A DNA stretch of 64,000 nucleotides, taken from positions 496,001 to 560,000 of the forward strand of contig NZ_CP045529.1 in NCBI RefSeq assembly GCF_009429125.1, given 5' to 3'. The first letter of the stretch is position 1. Every line of letters begins with the position of its first letter. The notes under the pieces are model-generated. The model worked only from the letters and a program-made list of their open reading frames with translations, was not told the origin of the DNA and made no database searches. Positions 52,993 through 60,658 of the stretch are shown here, one piece after another. Position numbers and translations under genes: made by a program. Origin of the DNA: Luteimicrobium xylanilyticum. GTDB lineage: Bacteria; Actinomycetota; Actinomycetes; Actinomycetales; Cellulomonadaceae.

Positions 52993-53553
52993 TCACGATT
53001 CGCTGTGAAGATGATCCCCCTGGGGAGGGACTTCGCCCGCTCCGACGCCCACCCGACGGTAGTAGACAACGGTGGCGTGGAGCGTCCCGTCCGTCTGGAC
53101 CGAGAACCCGGGGATCGCGCCCACCCGCCGATACCCCGACCGGACGTACAGGTGCTCGGCATCGCTGCCCTCGTTCGTGTCGAGGACGAGGAGCGACCGT
53201 CCGGCCGTCCGGGCCCCCTCCTCGACGGCGCCCAGCAGCGTCCGCGCGAGACCGCGCCGTCGGGCACGCGGGTGCACCAGTACCTTGACGACCTCGGCCC
53301 GGTGCCGCCCGTTCTCCTGGGCGGCGAGCATCAGCGACGCCGTCCCGACGATCCGACCCGCCTCGTCGCGAGCCACCCACGTCCGGGTCGACCCGTCGGA
53401 GAGGAACCCGCCCCACCACGCGGCAGCGGCCTCCGGCCCGGGCGGCGCGACCCACCCCACGCTGGCCCCGTCCGCCACGCAGGCGACCAGGACGTCGGCG
53501 AGCTGCGCGACGTCGTCGGAGGTGGGGGCAAGGAGAGGCTCGGCGCCGGTCAT
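52993..53553 (-). CDS. GNAT-family N-acetyltransferase
   Basis: 186 aa. The acetyl-CoA-binding motif is VLVHPRARRRGLARTLLGAVEEGA, followed by LVLDTNEGSDAEHLYVRSGYRRVG. Substrate unknown. TAGGCT lies 7 nt before ATG 53553, and it is the first gene of the unit with mshD. Confidence 0.87.
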   Translation of the reverse strand: MTGAEPLLAPTSDDVAQLADVLVACVADGASVGWVAPPGPEAAAAWWGGFLSDGSTRTWVARDEAGRIVGTASLMLAAQENGRHRAEVVKVLVHPRARRRGLARTLLGAVEEGARTAGRSLLVLDTNEGSDAEHLYVRSGYRRVGAIPGFSVQTDGTLHATVVYYRRVGVGAGEVPPQGDHLHSES

Positions 53554-53560
53554 GACGCCG

Positions 53561-53566
53561 AGCCTA
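53561..53566 (-). promoter_or_regulatory. -10 hexamer TAGGCT of the GNAT-mshD unit
   Basis: TAGGCT on the minus strand ends 7 nt before ATG 53553. Confidence 0.55.
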
Positions 53567-53577
53567 CGGGTGGCGGC

Positions 53578-54720
53578 TCAGCCGCGGTGGCACACCTGGC
53601 AGGTTCCGCGCCGGCGCAGCCAGTACGCGTAGGTCGCCGCGCCGAGCAGGACGCTCCATGCGGGCCACAGGAACGCCGGTCCGAACGACGCGACACCGCC
53701 GTGGCCGAGGTGCAGGTCGCCGTCGACGAGACCGGCGATGAGCGTGAGCCCGGCGGGCATCACGGCGACCGCGACGATCGTCGCCGGGACGACCGCGAGA
53801 GAGACGGGCACCCGACGGCCCGCGAGGCCGAGGGCCCACCGGGGGAACCGCTCGCCCCAGCGCTGCGTGAGGCCGAGCGTGAGGATCGCGCCGACGACGG
53901 CGAACCCGCCGAGCCCGAGGGCCGCCAGCGAGGCGCCCGAGTCACGCATGCCCTGGATCTCGTCCTTGCTCAACCCGAGCGACAGCCCGGCCACCCACGC
54001 GAGCCGCGTCGTGGCGTAGACGACGGGGACCAGAGCCGCGGCGATGGTGGCGACGCGCCCCCAGCGTGCGGCGCCGGCCGGCGTCGTCCAGGCAGGGTCC
54101 CGGCCGTCGCTGCGGCGCCCGCACGGCGCGCACGCGGCTCGGGACGCCCGGTCGAACCGGACCAGCGCCACGGCGAGGAGGGCCCCACCGACCAGCGCCG
54201 CCGTCTGGAAGGTCGAGACGCCGGTCACCATCTTGTGCAGCAGCGCGTCCCGGAACCGGTCGTCGAACGGCGCCAGGATCAGCAGGATCGGGAGGTAGCC
54301 GAGCCGCGCGAGCACCGTGAGGTCGGTCAGCGCGAGGACGCCGGCCAGCACCACGCCGCCCGCGGCGTCGACCGTGATCCGCACCCGCCGGGACGCGGCG
54401 CTCACCGCCGCGACCGGTGCCCGCAGGCACGCCAACGCGACCAGCGCACCCACCACTGCCAGCACCCCGATCCACAACGTCAGGTCGCGCGCGTCCACGT
54501 GTTGGAGCGGGACGCCGATCTCGCCGCTCGCGTCGCCCACGGGCAGCGTGCGCCCGGACAGTGCGACGACGAGCGTGACCGTGGCCGCGGCGGCCCACCA
54601 CCCCGCGGCGACACGGGCGACGACGGCGCCGCGCCCGGTGCGCAGACGGTCCGGGGTCGCCGTCGTGCGGGCGGGGTCGGGCGGGACGGTGCGGGTGGGG
54701 GAGGGAGTCCGTGTGCTCAT
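53578..54720 (-). CDS. Multi-pass membrane protein, unknown
   Basis: 380 aa with about nine hydrophobic segments, for example WWAAAATVTLVVALSG, LWIGVLAVVGALVALACL, VVLAGVLALTDLTVLARLGYLPILLIL, AALVGGALLAVALV and VSLAVVPATIVAVAVMPAGLTLIAGLV. The basic N-terminus is proline-rich and cytoplasmic. A Cys-x2-Cys pair occurs in ACAPCGRR and a GTCQVCHRG pair ends the protein; these could bind a metal or be lipid-modified targets. No known family. It precedes the GNAT gene on the same strand. Confidence 0.74.
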   Translation of the reverse strand: MSTRTPSPTRTVPPDPARTTATPDRLRTGRGAVVARVAAGWWAAAATVTLVVALSGRTLPVGDASGEIGVPLQHVDARDLTLWIGVLAVVGALVALACLRAPVAAVSAASRRVRITVDAAGGVVLAGVLALTDLTVLARLGYLPILLILAPFDDRFRDALLHKMVTGVSTFQTAALVGGALLAVALVRFDRASRAACAPCGRRSDGRDPAWTTPAGAARWGRVATIAAALVPVVYATTRLAWVAGLSLGLSKDEIQGMRDSGASLAALGLGGFAVVGAILTLGLTQRWGERFPRWALGLAGRRVPVSLAVVPATIVAVAVMPAGLTLIAGLVDGDLHLGHGGVASFGPAFLWPAWSVLLGAATYAYWLRRRGTCQVCHRG

Positions 54721-54858
54721 GTCTCGACCCTCGTCGCGACGGCTCCTCGCCGGATCACCCCTGCCAGGGAACCCGGCGCGGTGGGCGTCCCCCGTGCGGG
54801 TGAGCGGGCGTCGTCGGCCCCCTTCTGGTGCCGAGCACGCGATCTCCGCCCGACGAGA

Positions 54859-54904
54859 ACGGGCTCTGCACCCGTCCGGCGGAGCGGACGGACGCAGAGC
54901 CCGT
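54859..54904 (-). terminator. Terminator of the minus-strand two-component operon
   Basis: ACGGGCTCTGC (54859-54869) pairs with GCAGAGCCCGT (54894-54904), 11 bp, with a further inner GTCCG/CGGAC stem. It lies just after the response-regulator stop at 54921. Confidence 0.7.
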
Positions 54905-54920
54905 GTTCGGCACAGGGGGG

Positions 54921-55562
54921 TCAGCCGGGGACGACGAACCCGGACGCGTACGCCCGGACGACGGCCTGGGTCCGGTCCCGGACGCCCAGCTTCGCGAGGA
55001 CGTTCGCGACGTGCGTGCGGACGGTCTCGACGCCGAGGAACAGGTCGTCCGCGATCTCCTGGTTCGAGAGCCCGGTCGCGACGAGCCGCAGCACCTCGGC
55101 CTCGCGGTCGGTGAGCCGGGCCTCCGCGCGCAGGTCGCCCGACGGCGTCCGGCCGACCGCGAGCCGGCGCACCGTCGCGGGGACCACGAGCGAGTCCCCC
55201 CGCGCGACGACGCGCACCGCGTGCACGATCTCCTCGGGGCGGGCGCGCTTGAGCAGGAATCCGTGCGCACCCGCCGCGAGCGCGTCGAGGACGTGGTCGT
55301 CGTTCTCGAACGTCGTCACGACGAGGACGCGGGCGTCGGGGTACCGGGCGAGCAGCGCGCGGAGCGCCGCGATGCCGTCCACGTGGGGCATCCGGACGTC
55401 CAGGAGCAGCACGTCGGGCCGCGCGTCGGCGACGAGTGCGAGGACCTCCGAGCCGTCGCCGGCCTCGCCGACGACCGCCAGGTCGTCCTCGGAGTCGATG
55501 ATGGCGCGCAGGCCCGCCCGGACGAGGGACTCGTCGTCGACGAGGGCGACGCGGGTCGTCAT
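54921..55562 (-). CDS. LuxR-type response regulator
   Basis: 213 aa. Receiver domain with LLLDVRMPHVDG as the phospho-Asp site, TTFENDDHVLDAL, and KRARPEEIVHAV with the conserved Lys. The LuxR HTH is LTDREAEVLRLVATGLSNQEIADDLFLGVETVRTHVANVLAKLGVRDRTQAVV. It is transcribed with the upstream kinase, whose stop overlaps its ATG by four bases (ATGA). Confidence 0.94.
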   Translation of the reverse strand: MTTRVALVDDESLVRAGLRAIIDSEDDLAVVGEAGDGSEVLALVADARPDVLLLDVRMPHVDGIAALRALLARYPDARVLVVTTFENDDHVLDALAAGAHGFLLKRARPEEIVHAVRVVARGDSLVVPATVRRLAVGRTPSGDLRAEARLTDREAEVLRLVATGLSNQEIADDLFLGVETVRTHVANVLAKLGVRDRTQAVVRAYASGFVVPG

Positions 55563-56839
55563 GGTGCCTCCGGGAGACGGAACGTGGCGCGGACCGCCCA
55601 TCGTGCACCACCGGCGGGATCGGGCTCGGGTCCCACGCCGAGCCGCCCCCCGAGCGCCTCCACGCGCGCCCGGATGCCGGTGACGCCCCGGCCGCCGGCG
55701 GTGCGGCTCCGCGACCGGGCCCCGTCCGTGCCGCCGACGAGCGCGTTCGCGACCTCGACCACCAGCGTGCCTCCGTCGCAGGTCGCACGGACCGCGACGG
55801 CCGCGCCGGGCGCATGCCGGACGGCGTTCGTCACGGCCTCCTGCACGACGCGGTACGCCTCGTGGGAGACGGCGCGCGGCAGCGCCGCCTGCCCGCCCGG
55901 CAGCCCGTCGAACGCGACGTCGGTCCCGCCCGCTCGCACCTGGGCGACGAGGGCGGGGACGTCGTCGAGCGTGCCGGGGGTGCGGCGGGTGTCGGGTACC
56001 GGTGTGCTCGGGTCGGCGCGGAGCAGCCCGAGGACGTGGTCGAGGTCGGCGAGCGCGGACCGCCCGGTCTCCTCGATCGCGGTGAGCGCCCGTCGTGCGG
56101 CGTCGGGGTCGCGGTCGAGGCTGCGGGCGGCCGCGGCCGCCTGGAGGGTCGTGACGGTGAGGGCGTGCCCGACGCTGTCGTGGAGCTCCTGCGCGAGGCG
56201 GCTGCGCTCGGCGAGGCGGCGGCCGCCGGCCTCGAGCTCGGCGATCCGCTCGGCCTGGTCGGGGCCGAGGAGCGCGGGCGCGGCCTGGCGCAGCACGGCG
56301 GCGCTCACGACCGTGACGAGGGGGACCGCCAGGACCATCGCGGCGGCGATCGCGACCAGGGCGGGCGCGGGCATCGAGGGCCACGGCAGCGGCGAGTCGT
56401 CGCCGAGGACGTCGAGGCCGGCCGCGCCGAGGCCGAGCTGGAGCGCGACCGGGATCAGGATCACGAGCCCGCCCACGACGGCGCCGCCGAGGAGCAGGTG
56501 CAGCCCGTACCAGCAGGCGGCGCGCCACCGGGTCGCGGGGGTCGGAGTGCCGGACGGGACGGGGACGTCGACGTCCAGGAACGTGCGGACCGCCAGGACC
56601 TCGAGCGTCCGGACGGACGCGAGGAACGGCGGGACGGCGCCCAGCACGGCCGTCACGGCGGCCAGCACGGCGACCGCGACGAACGGGTTCTCCGGGCGGG
56701 ACAGCATCGTCACGAAGGCCTGCGCGAGCAGGACGTACGCGGCCGCGACGATGCCGCCGAGCAGCAGCAGGACGCCGGCGCGCGCGGTGCGCGCTCCCCA
56801 CCGGGGGCGCGCGGACGACGGGTCGGGCGCGGTCGGCAT
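55559..56839 (-). CDS. Sensor histidine kinase (HisKA_3 type)
   Basis: 426 aa. About four or five transmembrane helices lie in the N-terminal half (GVLLLLGGIVAAAYVLLAQAF, VAVLAAVTAVLGAVPPFL, LHLLLGGAVVGGLVILIPVAL, ALVAIAAAMVLAVPLVTVVSAAVL), so the sensing is in the membrane. The phospho-His box is RSRLAQELHDSVGHALTVTTLQAAA, followed by the ATP-binding end VVQEAVTNAVRHAPG...GGRGVTGIRARVEALGGRL. CAGACT lies 6 nt before ATG 56839. It is directly downstream of the ABC operon and its terminator. Confidence 0.92.
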   Translation of the reverse strand: MPTAPDPSSARPRWGARTARAGVLLLLGGIVAAAYVLLAQAFVTMLSRPENPFVAVAVLAAVTAVLGAVPPFLASVRTLEVLAVRTFLDVDVPVPSGTPTPATRWRAACWYGLHLLLGGAVVGGLVILIPVALQLGLGAAGLDVLGDDSPLPWPSMPAPALVAIAAAMVLAVPLVTVVSAAVLRQAAPALLGPDQAERIAELEAGGRRLAERSRLAQELHDSVGHALTVTTLQAAAAARSLDRDPDAARRALTAIEETGRSALADLDHVLGLLRADPSTPVPDTRRTPGTLDDVPALVAQVRAGGTDVAFDGLPGGQAALPRAVSHEAYRVVQEAVTNAVRHAPGAAVAVRATCDGGTLVVEVANALVGGTDGARSRSRTAGGRGVTGIRARVEALGGRLGVGPEPDPAGGARWAVRATFRLPEAP

Positions 56840-56855
56840 CGTCACAGTCTGCCGA

Positions 56856-56906
56856 CGACGACGGCCGCACGTCATCCCCCCAGCGGGTGGCGTGCGGCCG
56901 TCGTCG
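56856..56906 (-). terminator. Terminator of the ABC operon
   Basis: A perfect 16-bp stem (56856-56871 with 56891-56906, arm core GACGGCCGCACG) and a 19-nt loop. It lies just after the permease stop at 56923 and just before the kinase promoter. Confidence 0.8.
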
Positions 56907-56922
56907 GGCCGGGGCACGGGTG

Positions 56923-57732
56923 CTACTTGACCTCGGAGCGCAGCACGCGCCAGGTGCCGATCGCCCCGGGCAGCACGATCCACAGGAGCACGCCCGTACC
57001 GATGTGCGCCCAGTCGGAGCCTGTCATGGCATCGGTCCCGTAAAGCGTCGAGCTGGACTGGTTGAGGTCGAACCAGATGATCTTGTCGCTGAGGCTGCTC
57101 CAGATGCCGCCGACGATGCTGATCAGGGTCGGAACCAGGAAGTACGCGACGATGGCGAGCGCCGAGTTGAGCAGCGCGGCGCCGAACGCGAGGCCCCACG
57201 CGACCCCCAGCACGAACGCCAGCAGGACGCGGCCGAGGATGCCGACGCTGACGTCGGCCCACGGGTCGCCCGCACCGCCGACGAGCGCGAGGACGGCGGC
57301 CGGGATCGCGGCGACCGCGATGGCCCCGAGCGCGAACAGGAGCGCGGCGACGACCTTCGCGGCGAGGACGCGGCCCCGGTGCGGGGTCAGGGTGAACGTG
57401 ACGAGCGCGGTCCGCTGACCCCACTCGGAGCAGATCAGCAGGATGCCGAGGACCGGGAGCATGAAGCTCAACGGCACCGAGGCGACGCCGAGCAGGTTGA
57501 AGAACGTCCGGTCGTCCTTGTCGCCGAACACGGACACGCCGACCATGACCGCGACGGCGACCACGCCGATGATCGCGAGCAGCCACGTCCCGGCACGCGT
57601 GTCGCGCATCTTGCGCATCTCGACGCGGATCAGGCGGGTCAGGGGGATCGGGCGGGTGCCGCTGACGTCGAGGACGTCGGGGGCGGCGCCCCCGAGCGCA
57701 GGTGAGGCGTTGCTGGTCGAGATGGCGGTCAT
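56923..57732 (-). CDS. ABC-2-type exporter permease
   Basis: 269 aa with six or seven membrane helices: LLAIIGVVAVAVMVGVSVFG, LSFMLPVLGILLIC, VAALLFALGAIAVAAIPAAVLALV, LLAFVLGVAWGLAFGAALLNSAL, VAYFLVPTLISIVGGIW and GVLLWIVLPGAIGTW. Such permeases with one ATPase export lipids, peptides or drugs. Its ATG overlaps the ATPase stop by four bases. It is under likely control of one of the flanking two-component systems. Confidence 0.88.
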   Translation of the reverse strand: MTAISTSNASPALGGAAPDVLDVSGTRPIPLTRLIRVEMRKMRDTRAGTWLLAIIGVVAVAVMVGVSVFGDKDDRTFFNLLGVASVPLSFMLPVLGILLICSEWGQRTALVTFTLTPHRGRVLAAKVVAALLFALGAIAVAAIPAAVLALVGGAGDPWADVSVGILGRVLLAFVLGVAWGLAFGAALLNSALAIVAYFLVPTLISIVGGIWSSLSDKIIWFDLNQSSSTLYGTDAMTGSDWAHIGTGVLLWIVLPGAIGTWRVLRSEVK

Positions 57733-58643
57733 GCTGCTGCTCCTTCGTGGGTCACGGTCTCGCGCGCGTCGGACGCGGTGAGCTGGAGGAACATCTCCTC
57801 CAGGCCGGCGCCCTCCGCGGGGCGCAGCTCGACGAGGACGACGCCCGCCGCGGCGGCCGCCCGGCCGATCGCGACCGGCTCGGCCTCGGTGCGCAGCCCG
57901 CCGTCGCCGGACGGGGCCGCGGAGATGCCGGCGTCGGCGAGGACCTTGGCGAGCAGCGCAGGGTCCTCGGCGCGGGCGAACGTCCCGGCCGTGCGCAGCA
58001 GCTCGTGCTTGGCGCCCTGCGCGACGATCTTGCCGCGGCCGATCAGGACCATGTCGTCGGCGATCATCTCGACCTCGTGCAGGAGGTGCGAGGACAGGAG
58101 CACCGTGCCGCCCTCGGCCGCGAAGTCGCGCAGGAGGCCGCGCATCCAGTGGATCCCGGCAGGGTCGAGCCCGTTCGCGGGCTCGTCGAGGATGAGGACC
58201 GACGGCTTGCCGATCAACGCGTTCGCGATCCCGAGGCGCTGCCGCATGCCGAGCGAGTAGTTCTTCACGCGACGCTTGGCCTCCGCCGGCGTGAGCCCGA
58301 CCGTCTCGAGCATCTCGTCCACGTGGGACTCCGGGAGCCCCATCGTCATCGCCGTGATGGTGAGGACCTCGCGGCCCGTCCGGCCGGCGTGCTGCGCCGA
58401 CGCGTCGAGCAGGATGCCGACGTGGCGACCCGGGTTGGGGATGTCGGCGTACCTGTGCCCGCCGATCGTGGCGACACCGCGGTCGGGGAGCGTGAGCCCG
58501 GCCATGATGCGCATGCTCGTGGACTTGCCGGCGCCGTTCGGGCCGAGGAAGCCCGTCACCCGGCCCGACCGCGCGACGAACGAGACGTCGTCGACGGCGG
58601 TGAAGCCCCCGTACCTCTTGCTCACGTTCTCGAAGCTGATCAT
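57729..58643 (-). CDS. ABC transporter ATP-binding protein
   Basis: 304 aa. Walker A is GPNGAGKST, signature NYSLGMRQRLGIA, Walker B VLILDEPANGLDP, and the switch His in LLSSHLLHEVEMIA. A C-terminal extension of ~80 residues follows and ends FLQLTASDA. GAGGCT lies 6 nt before ATG 58643. It is divergent from the HK/RR pair on the other strand, with 130 nt between them. Confidence 0.95.
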   Translation of the reverse strand: MISFENVSKRYGGFTAVDDVSFVARSGRVTGFLGPNGAGKSTSMRIMAGLTLPDRGVATIGGHRYADIPNPGRHVGILLDASAQHAGRTGREVLTITAMTMGLPESHVDEMLETVGLTPAEAKRRVKNYSLGMRQRLGIANALIGKPSVLILDEPANGLDPAGIHWMRGLLRDFAAEGGTVLLSSHLLHEVEMIADDMVLIGRGKIVAQGAKHELLRTAGTFARAEDPALLAKVLADAGISAAPSGDGGLRTEAEPVAIGRAAAAAGVVLVELRPAEGAGLEEMFLQLTASDARETVTHEGAAA

Positions 58644-58761
58644 GGACCCAGCCTCGCCCGGCGTGGTGGGGCGGCACATCGGCCCACAGGCTGGACCTAC
58701 CCGATACCAAAGTCTGACGTCGCCGAGACCTGGGGCCGCTGCCGCGCGTCGGGCACGCTCC

Positions 58762-58767
58762 TACAGT
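58762..58767 (+). promoter_or_regulatory. -10 hexamer TACAGT of the plus-strand HK/RR operon
   Basis: TACAGT ends 6 nt before GTG 58774, in the 130-nt divergent promoter region shared with the ABC transporter. Confidence 0.6.
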
Positions 58768-58773
58768 GTTGAC

Positions 58774-59928
58774 GTGCCCGCCGCCCCCGACCAGTACGCC
58801 CCGCCGCTCACGCGCTGGGGGCAGACGTGGCGGTTCGGGCTCGCGCTGCTCGCGTCGGCGCTGGTCTGGTCGCAGGCGGCGGACGCGGAGGCGAGCCATC
58901 GGATCTGGGTGTTCTGGATCGACCTCGCCCTCGGCCTCGCGTCGTTCGTCCTCGTCGTCCACCGCCGGAGGCGTCCCTTCGCCATCGCCTTCCTCCTCGC
59001 CTGCTTCGGGATGCTGTCCGCGTCGTCGGTGGGGCCGGCGTCGCTCGCGCTCGTGTCGTTCGCGACCCGCCGGGACGTGCCCCGGCTCGTCGTCGTCGGC
59101 GTCGTCAGCGCCGCGTCGGGCCTCGTCTTCAACCTCGTGGTGCCGCACACGACCGACGACTCCTGGTGGGTCAACCTCGTCATCGCCGTCCTCCTGACCG
59201 GCGCCCTGGTCGTGTGGGGCATGTACGTCGGGTCGAGGCGTGAGCTCCTCTGGTCGCTCCGCGACCGAGCCGACCAGGCCGAACGCCAGCAGGAGCTGCA
59301 GGTCGAGCGGGCGCGTGCCCTCGAGCGCGAGCGGATCGCCCGCGAGATGCACGACGTCCTCGCCCACCGCATCTCGCTCGTCAGCATGCACGCCGGAGCC
59401 CTCGCCTACCGGACGGACCTGCCGCCCGAGCAGGTCCGGGAGACCGCGGCGCTGATCTCCTCGACGTCGCACGAGGCGCTCGTCGAGCTGCGCGAGGTGC
59501 TGGGGGTGCTGCGGGAGACCGAGCCCACCCGGCCCCAGCCGACGCTCGTCGACCTGCCGGGGCTCGTCGACGAGGCGAGCGCCGGCGGCGCGCGCGTCCG
59601 GCTCGACGTGACCCTGCCCGACGACGCCCCGGTGCCCGACCGCATCGGGCGCACCGTGTACCGGCTGGTCCAGGAGGCCCTGACCAACGCGCGCAAGCAC
59701 GCGCCGGGCTCGCCCGTGTCCGTCGAGGTGGGCGGAGCGCCGGACGGCTGGCTGCACGTCCTCGTGCGCAACGGCCGCAACGGGCTCGCCGACCCGGCCA
59801 CGGCCACCGGGGCCGGGCTCGGGCTCGTCGGGATGCGTGAGCGCGTCGAGCTCGCGGGCGGTCGGCTCGAGGTCCGGGAGGACCCCGGGGCGTTCGTGCT
59901 GGAAGCATGGCTGCCGTGGCAGCAATGA
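58774..59928 (+). CDS. Sensor histidine kinase (HisKA_3 type)
   Basis: 384 aa with about five transmembrane helices in the first 150 residues (FGLALLASALVWSQAADA, IWVFWIDLALGLASFVLVV, LVVVGVVSAASGLVFNLVV, WVNLVIAVLLTGALVVWGMYVG). The phospho-His box is ERERIAREMHDVLAHRISLVSMHAGAL, and the ATP-binding end has VYRLVQEALTNARKHAPG and GAGLGLVGMRERVELAGGRL. A leaderless start at GTG 58774 follows TACAGT. It is coupled to its response regulator and faces the ABC exporter, whose expression it probably controls. Confidence 0.94.
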   Translation: MPAAPDQYAPPLTRWGQTWRFGLALLASALVWSQAADAEASHRIWVFWIDLALGLASFVLVVHRRRRPFAIAFLLACFGMLSASSVGPASLALVSFATRRDVPRLVVVGVVSAASGLVFNLVVPHTTDDSWWVNLVIAVLLTGALVVWGMYVGSRRELLWSLRDRADQAERQQELQVERARALERERIAREMHDVLAHRISLVSMHAGALAYRTDLPPEQVRETAALISSTSHEALVELREVLGVLRETEPTRPQPTLVDLPGLVDEASAGGARVRLDVTLPDDAPVPDRIGRTVYRLVQEALTNARKHAPGSPVSVEVGGAPDGWLHVLVRNGRNGLADPATATGAGLGLVGMRERVELAGGRLEVREDPGAFVLEAWLPWQQ

Positions 59929-60575
59929 TCCGCGTCGTGCTGGTCGACGACGACCCCCTCGTCCGCAGCGGGCTCGGGCTGATCCTCGGGGGTGCCCCCG
60001 ACCTGGAGATCGTCGGGCAGGCCGACGACGGCCGCGCGGCGCTCGCGCTCGTGGCGGAGCAGCGGCCCGACGTCGTGCTCATGGACATCCGGATGCCCGT
60101 GATGGACGGGATCGAGGCCACCGCTCGCCTGCGGTCGGTGCCGACGCCGCCGCGTGTCATCGTGCTCACGACGTTCGGCGCCGACGACCACGTCGTCCGG
60201 GCGCTCAGCGCCGGGGCCGCCGGGTTCCTGCTCAAGGACACGCCGCCCGCGGACATCGTCGAGGCCGTGCGCCGGGTCGCCGCGGGGGAGCCGATGCTCT
60301 CGCCCGCCGTCGTCCGGACGCTCATCGAGCGGGTCACGAAGGAGCAGGAGCCGGGCCGCAGCGCGCAGGCGCGCGAGCGGCTCGCGTCGTTGACGGACCG
60401 GGAACGGGAGATCGCGGAAGCCGTCGCCCGGGGGCTCAGCAACGCCCAGATCGCATCCGAGCTGTACCTGAGCGTGCCGACCGTGAAAGCGCACGTCGGG
60501 CACGTGTTCACCAAGCTCGGCGTCGACAACCGGGTCCAGGTCGCGATCTGCGTCCTCGACGCGGCGGGGAGCTGA
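59925..60575 (+). CDS. LuxR-type response regulator
   Basis: 216 aa. Receiver with VLVDDDPLVRSGL, VVLMDIRMPVMDG (phospho-Asp), and LLKDTPPADIVEAVRRV. The HTH is LTDREREIAEAVARGLSNAQIASELYLSVPTVKAHVGHVFTKLGVDNRVQVAI. The ATG at 59925 overlaps the kinase stop by four bases. A palindromic repeat follows its stop. Confidence 0.95.
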   Translation: MIRVVLVDDDPLVRSGLGLILGGAPDLEIVGQADDGRAALALVAEQRPDVVLMDIRMPVMDGIEATARLRSVPTPPRVIVLTTFGADDHVVRALSAGAAGFLLKDTPPADIVEAVRRVAAGEPMLSPAVVRTLIERVTKEQEPGRSAQARERLASLTDREREIAEAVARGLSNAQIASELYLSVPTVKAHVGHVFTKLGVDNRVQVAICVLDAAGS

Positions 60576-60589
60576 CGGGCGGCATCTCC

Positions 60590-60646
60590 CGAGACGGGCG
60601 AATCCGTTCTCCAGAGGGGTGCTGAAGAACGGACTCGCCCGTCTCG
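60590..60646. repeat. Long palindrome, copy 2 of 2
   Basis: Arms 60590-60612 and 60624-60646 (core GAGACGGGCGAATCC and its inverted copy) with an 11-nt loop; two mismatches spoil an otherwise perfect 23-bp stem. Nearly identical to 45561-45617. It also lies between convergent genes, so a bidirectional terminator role is plausible. Confidence 0.85.
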
Positions 60647-60658
60647 ACGTCGAGGAGG

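Noticed and set aside
56840-59925. Thousand-codon minus-strand frame covering the ABC genes and the HK
   Set aside because: Only the last 269 codons encode a recognisable permease. The remainder is antisense or out of frame with the ATPase and kinase genes.
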